A stretch of DNA of 64,000 nucleotides from an uncultured Oscillospiraceae bacterium (lineage in GTDB: Bacteria; Bacillota; Clostridia; Oscillospirales; Acutalibacteraceae). The translations under genes and the position numbers were made by a program. The DNA lies in assembly GCA_958448165.1 (NCBI GenBank), contig CAUDCW010000001.1, forward strand, positions 186,001 through 250,000, written 5' to 3'. The notes under the pieces are model-generated. The model worked only from the letters and a program-made list of their open reading frames with translations. It was not told the origin of the DNA and made no database searches. Positions 60,208 through 64,000 of the stretch are shown one piece after another (within the stretch, counting starts at the first letter, position 1; the number at the start of each line of letters is the position of its first letter).

Positions 60208-62151
60208 TTACTTTATCGCCTTTGTTTCGATCTCCTCAAGAGCCATCGACAGGAACTGCTCAACGCTCATTGAGCCGATGTCACCCTCCTTGCGTGAACG
60301 GACTGAAATTGTGCCGTTTTCAATGTCCTTGTCACCCATAAGAATCATATACGGCACCTTTTCAAGCTGTGCCTCTCTGATCTTGTAGCCTATCTTCTCG
60401 CTTCTGTCGTCAAGCTCACAGCGAATACCCTTTGCCTCAAGCGCCTGCTTAACCTGCGAGATTGCCTCGATATGTCTGTCGGCAATCGGCAAAAGCTTAA
60501 CCTGCGTCGGTGCAAGCCACATCGGGAATGCGCCGGCATATTTTTCGATAAGAAGTGCAAGTGTTCTCTCGTAGCAGCCGATAGATGTTCTGTGGATGAT
60601 ATACGGGTTCTTCTTTGTGCCGTCCCTGTCAACATATTCCATACCGAACTTCTCGGCGAGCATCTGGTCAATCTGAATTGTAATCAGAGTGTCCTCCTTG
60701 CCGTAAACATTCTTGATCTGAATGTCAAGCTTCGGGCCGTAGAAAGCCGCCTCGCCTATACCGATTGTGTATGGAATTTCAAGGTGCTTCAGGATTTTCT
60801 CCATTGTGCCCTGAGCCTCGTCCCACTGCTCGGGTGTGCCGATATATTTTTCACGGTCATTGGGATCCCACTGTGAGAAACGGTAGGAAACATCCTCATA
60901 AAGACCGAGTGTTTTAAGCATAAATGTTGTCAGCTCAACACAGCTCTTGAATTCCTGCTCAAGCTGCTCCGGAGTACACATCAGATGACCCTCTGATATT
61001 GTGAACTGACGAACACGGATAAGTCCGTGCATCTCGCCACTCGCCTCGTTTCTGAAAAGCGTCGAGGTTTCGTTGTAGCGCAACGGTAAATCACGGTATG
61101 AACGGCCTCTGTTAAGATATGCCTGATACTGGAACGGACAGGTCATCGGGCGAAGTGCAAACACCTCTTTGTCCTTTTCCTCGTCGCCAAGAACAAACAT
61201 ACCGTCCTTATAATGATCCCAGTGACCCGAAAGCTTATACAGATCACTCTTTGCCATCAGCGGCGTTTTTGTGAGCAGCCAGCCCCTCTTCTGCTCCTCA
61301 TCCTCAACAAAACGCTGCAAAAGCTGAATTACTCTTGCACCCTTCGGCAGAAGAATCGGCAAGCCCTGACCGATAACATCAGAGGTTGTGAAAAGCTCCA
61401 GCTCACGGCCGAGCTTGTTGTGATCTCTTGCGATTGCCTGCTCTCTCTTGACAAGATATTCCTCAAGCATACTTGCTTTCGGGAAAGCTATGCCGTAAAC
61501 TCTGCAAAGCTGAGCCTTGCTTGCATCTCCGCGCCAATATGCGCCGGTGCAGTTTGTCAGCTTGAATGCCTTTATCGGCGATACATTCATCAGGTGCGGA
61601 CCTGCGCACAAATCAACAAATTCGTCCTGCTTATAAAAGCTGATGTCCTCGCCCTTGCCTGCGTGCTCCTGTGCAAGCTCCACCTTGTATGGCTCTTCTC
61701 TTTCCTGCAAAAGAGCGACAGCCTCGTCAAGCGGCTTTGAGAACTGCTCAAGCACAGCTCCGCTTTTAACGATAGCCTTCATCTCTTTTTCGATTTTTTC
61801 CAGATCCTCGTTTGAGAACGGCTTTTCAACGTCAAAGTCATAATAAAAACCGTTGTCAATAGCCGGACCAATTGCACATTTTGCGTTTGGATAAAGGCGC
61901 TTTACCGCCTGTGCAAGAACGTGTGATGCTGTGTGCCAGAAAGCTTTTTTGCCATCCGGATGGTCAAATGTAAGCACCTCAAGCTCGCAATCAGCGTCAA
62001 TCGGTGTTCGCAAATCCTTAAGCTCTCCGTTTATCTTACATACGCAGGCGCTCTTGAAGAATCCGCCGCCCATACTTTTTACAACGTCTGCAACGGTTGT
62101 GCCGTTTTCAACTTCCTTAACACTGCCGTTTGATAATTTTACGTTTACCAT
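60208..62151 (-). CDS. thrS: Threonyl-tRNA synthetase
   Basis: Class II synthetase charging tRNA-Thr. 647 aa, full length. TGS domain (1-60), editing domain with HTASHVLAQAV and the YYDFD segment, catalytic core with motif 2 RNEASGEMHGLIRVRQF and motif 3 GCYERTLALLIEKYAG. The Zn ligands Cys and two His (PMTCPFQYQ region; DRDGTKK and IIHRTSIG region) are in place. Anticodon domain at the C-terminus (PTQVKLLPIADRHIE). Expression is controlled by the T-box upstream. Confidence 0.98.
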   Translation of the reverse strand: MVNVKLSNGSVKEVENGTTVADVVKSMGGGFFKSACVCKINGELKDLRTPIDADCELEVLTFDHPDGKKAFWHTASHVLAQAVKRLYPNAKCAIGPAIDNGFYYDFDVEKPFSNEDLEKIEKEMKAIVKSGAVLEQFSKPLDEAVALLQEREEPYKVELAQEHAGKGEDISFYKQDEFVDLCAGPHLMNVSPIKAFKLTNCTGAYWRGDASKAQLCRVYGIAFPKASMLEEYLVKREQAIARDHNKLGRELELFTTSDVIGQGLPILLPKGARVIQLLQRFVEDEEQKRGWLLTKTPLMAKSDLYKLSGHWDHYKDGMFVLGDEEKDKEVFALRPMTCPFQYQAYLNRGRSYRDLPLRYNETSTLFRNEASGEMHGLIRVRQFTISEGHLMCTPEQLEQEFKSCVELTTFMLKTLGLYEDVSYRFSQWDPNDREKYIGTPEQWDEAQGTMEKILKHLEIPYTIGIGEAAFYGPKLDIQIKNVYGKEDTLITIQIDQMLAEKFGMEYVDRDGTKKNPYIIHRTSIGCYERTLALLIEKYAGAFPMWLAPTQVKLLPIADRHIEAISQVKQALEAKGIRCELDDRSEKIGYKIREAQLEKVPYMILMGDKDIENGTISVRSRKEGDIGSMSVEQFLSMALEEIETKAIK

Positions 62152-62168
62152 TTCTATCTCTTCCTTTC

Positions 62169-62408
62169 AAAAAATAAAAGCCCCGTCCCAAAATGGGACG
62201 GAGCAAAATGCCCGTGGTTCCACCCAAATTCAGCAGATAACCTGCCCTCAAAGCCTTTAACGGAGCTGCCCGTCACGCCTTATTTCGGCGTGCTGCTCAA
62301 GGGTGGTGTGGAAAGCTCGTGCAACGGTGCGCCTTTCAGCCGGTGAGCGCACTCTCTGGACCTGCAACCTGAAAATTCCCGTCCCTGTCATCGCTTTTAT
62401 TGGTTGTG
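62169..62408 (-). promoter_or_regulatory. T-box riboswitch of thrS
   Basis: On the minus strand the leader has the T-box sequence GGGTGGAACCACG (62225-62213), then a terminator GCTCCGTCCC/GGGACGGGGC (62204-62180) with TTTTATTTTTTG. Upstream is a Stem I-like region with AGAGAG, a GCTGAAAGG distal loop, and ACC (Thr codon) in CACACCACCC next to CTTGAGC. Known of family: uncharged tRNA-Thr pairs with the specifier and the T-box, preventing termination. Confidence 0.93.
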
Positions 62409-62414
62409 TTTATT

Positions 62415-62443
62415 ATGCTATCACTCTTTTAATTGATTGTCAA
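62415..62443 (-). promoter_or_regulatory. Promoter of the T-box/thrS transcript
   Basis: On the minus strand: TTGACA (62443-62438), 17-nt spacer, TAGCAT (62420-62415). The start site would be near 62408. Confidence 0.8.
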
Positions 62444-62464
62444 GCACTTTTTATCGGCTGATAA

Positions 62465-63676
62465 TTATTCTTCGTTGCCTGTCAGCTCGCTTATCAGCCT
62501 GTTAATACTGTCAAGATCAATGTCGTCAAGCTCGTCATATGAACTGTCGCCCGACGGTGTATCGTCTGCCTGCTCCGGTGAAGCTTCCTTTTCCTGCGGC
62601 ACTTCGTCGGGCTGTTCCTCCTGCGGTACTGCGGCGGTATCTTCCTGTGCACTGTCATCGAAAGATGCTCCGGAATACTTTTCATACACCTCGTCCTTAT
62701 ACCTTTCAAGCTCCTCAGCCGACGTGCCTGTTGAATACTCATCAACGCTCATCATTGTTTCTTCAGCCTGCTGCATAATCGGGTCATCGCTCAGGTGAAT
62801 CAGCGAGTCGGGATCAACATTCTCCTCAAACTCAACAAGCGGCTCCTGAAACTTATTCCTGTCGATTCCTGCCTCCTCATACTCCTTGTCGGAACGCTCA
62901 CAGGCACCGCGTGACATCTCGATAAGGAAAAACAGAGCAAACAGCGACAGTGCAAAAAACTCATATGCTCTGACATTGTCAATAAAGCTGAAGCTGCCGT
63001 TCTTTATCTGCCATATCGTGTGAGAAAGCGTGTATGCCGTACTGACAAGTATCGCAGGCATACCGTAAACAAAGCAGGCCTTGACAGCGTGTCTGCCCTT
63101 GAGGTTGATATACACCATAGAACAGTTGAAAAGGAAAAGCGTCATTAGCACCATATAAACAAGGTCTGTCATATCACGCGATTCGGACGCAACCGTGGTA
63201 AAGCTGAGGAATGTAAGAAATGTTCTCGCAAAGCCCCACAGTGCAGGCACAATCATAAAGCCAGACATATCCTTAGCCTTGTTGTTGCCCGAAAGCGACG
63301 ATATACCCAAAACGATAATTGCAACACCGCCGATAACGGACATCAGCGCATCGACAATAATGCTTAAGTCAACCCGGCTCATAACAGAGGTCACGGCGTC
63401 GGCAAACAAAAATGCGCCCGATATGATTGCAAATATTCCGGCAGGAACATTCTTTTTTATAGAGTAATAGGCAGATGTTCTGCGGTCAAGCTTAGACATA
63501 ACGGCAAGCACCAGAATCATCACGATAACAATGGCTGCAAAGCCGTGGGTAATTGAACCGCCGCTCATAAGACCGACATCGGCGCCCTTTGAATCAAACA
63601 TCGCCTGATAAACTCTCAGCAGCACTCCGCCGACAAAAAGCGGAATAAACGGTATCCACATCAATTTTGTTTTCAA
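62465..63676 (-). CDS. Multi-pass membrane protein with acidic cytoplasmic tail, function unknown
   Basis: 403 aa. About seven or eight membrane helices in the first 265 residues, then a long acidic tail (Glu/Asp/Pro-rich, about residues 270-403) ending LDSINRLISELTGNEE. I do not recognise a family. The start is TTG 63676: AAGGGAG lies 8 nt upstream, while the in-frame GTG 24 nt further upstream has no ribosome site. The gene is alone on the minus strand, just upstream of the thrS promoter. The tail could bind a partner, but this is inference. Confidence 0.7.
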   Translation of the reverse strand: MKTKLMWIPFIPLFVGGVLLRVYQAMFDSKGADVGLMSGGSITHGFAAIVIVMILVLAVMSKLDRRTSAYYSIKKNVPAGIFAIISGAFLFADAVTSVMSRVDLSIIVDALMSVIGGVAIIVLGISSLSGNNKAKDMSGFMIVPALWGFARTFLTFLSFTTVASESRDMTDLVYMVLMTLFLFNCSMVYINLKGRHAVKACFVYGMPAILVSTAYTLSHTIWQIKNGSFSFIDNVRAYEFFALSLFALFFLIEMSRGACERSDKEYEEAGIDRNKFQEPLVEFEENVDPDSLIHLSDDPIMQQAEETMMSVDEYSTGTSAEELERYKDEVYEKYSGASFDDSAQEDTAAVPQEEQPDEVPQEKEASPEQADDTPSGDSSYDELDDIDLDSINRLISELTGNEE

Positions 63677-63837
63677 AAATAGCACTCCCTTAAAATTCAC
63701 CGCTGCGGTAATAATTATTTTTTCGATAAATATAATCTAATATAATGCTTACCGAACAAACGGCAGCACGTCTGTAATTTACTATACGTTTTATATTCTA
63801 ATTCAAAATGCGTCCAATGTCAACAAAATCCAAATAT

Positions 63838-63863
63838 GTGAACACGCAAATTAATTTGTTCAC
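63838..63863. promoter_or_regulatory. Palindrome in the divergent spacer (possible operator)
   Basis: GTGAACA (63838-63844) and TGTTCAC (63857-63863) form a perfect 7-bp dyad with a 12-nt AT-rich centre, between two divergent genes. It could be a regulator binding site or a weak hairpin. Confidence 0.4.
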
Positions 63864-63881
63864 CTTTCAGAATCATTAACC

Positions 63882-63904
63882 GCCTGCTGCAAGAGCAGGC
63901 TTTT
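63882..63904 (+). terminator. Hairpin with T-run in the 5' region of the last gene
   Basis: GCCTGCT-gcaag-AGCAGGC followed by TTTT, about 37 nt upstream of the ATG at 63941. It would stop transcription coming from upstream, or attenuate the downstream gene. Confidence 0.5.
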
Positions 63905-63940
63905 GCGAACAAAACAAACAAATAAATTCAAGGGATGAAT

Positions 63941-64000
63941 ATGAAAAAGGTTATATTCGGAATAATTCTTCTTTTCGCCTTAATGGCAGCAATACCCGCA
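63941..64000 (+). CDS. N-terminus of a secreted or membrane protein (partial)
   Basis: Only 20 residues are inside the window: MKKVIFGIILLFALMAAIPA, a clear signal peptide start (Lys-Lys, hydrophobic core, Ala). AAGGGATG precedes the ATG at 63941; an in-frame ATG at 63935 is possible. Function cannot be told. Confidence 0.6.
   Translation, partial: MKKVIFGIILLFALMAAIPA

Overview
The window looks like a chromosomal segment from an anaerobic, probably spore-forming Firmicute of the Ruminococcaceae/Oscillospiraceae type. The evidence is two secreted proteins with type I dockerins, an Rnf complex, pyruvate phosphate dikinase, a 2-hydroxyacyl-CoA dehydratase-type activase, a threonine T-box, SpoVAE, and the Firmicute gene order glmU-like/prs/pth/mfd. 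No rRNA, tRNA, phage, integrase or CRISPR array was seen, so this is mostly core genome. Its unusual content lies in leader RNAs and small repeats between genes.

Layout. 1-3561 (minus): PhoR/PhoP-like two-component pair (kinase cut by the window edge), a GNAT acetyltransferase and an RNA m5U methyltransferase. 3757-8186 (plus): a fused double-ASKHA activase and its dehydratase-like partner. 8295-9277: small secreted dockerin protein. 9644-12274 (minus): ppdK. 12491-20230 (plus): glmU-like nucleotidyltransferase, prs, pth, mfd and a PrsA-like lipoprotein. 20807-23212 (minus): glycogen phosphorylase. 23521-29630 (plus): ZapA with a long tail, U32 peptidase, dut, MinD-like ATPase, mgsA, and a radical SAM protein ending in a clamp-binding-like peptide. 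29760-35987 (minus): gltD and gltB behind a candidate attenuator. 36111-38006 (minus): a repeat-rich dockerin protein. 38362-42596 (plus): mgtE with a structured leader, a DHHW protein and a flavodoxin. 42803-52093 (minus): EF-G-like GTPase, surface metallophosphoesterase, and a Gld-type ABC exporter operon. 52354-54326: CpXC protein, a small unknown protein, rpsT. 54395-59566 (minus): rnfCDGEAB. 59668-64000: spoVAE, thrS with T-box, a membrane protein, and the start of a secreted protein.

How the parts fit. Rnf, PPDK, glycogen phosphorylase, methylglyoxal synthase and GltBD describe a fermentative polysaccharide user with ferredoxin-coupled energy conservation and ammonium assimilation. The dockerin proteins point to a cellulosome- or amylosome-like surface, although no cohesin is in the window.

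Most novel-looking structure: (i) three families of small non-coding repeats, one of which occupies the same kind of site in two unrelated operons (just after a stop codon and about 30 nt before the next start); (ii) mutually exclusive hairpins in the gltB leader; (iii) a folded leader before mgtE that I could not assign to a known riboswitch class; (iv) a 250-bp cluster of four long perfect palindromes before glgP. Unusual active-site substitutions appear in the EF-G-like protein and in Pth.
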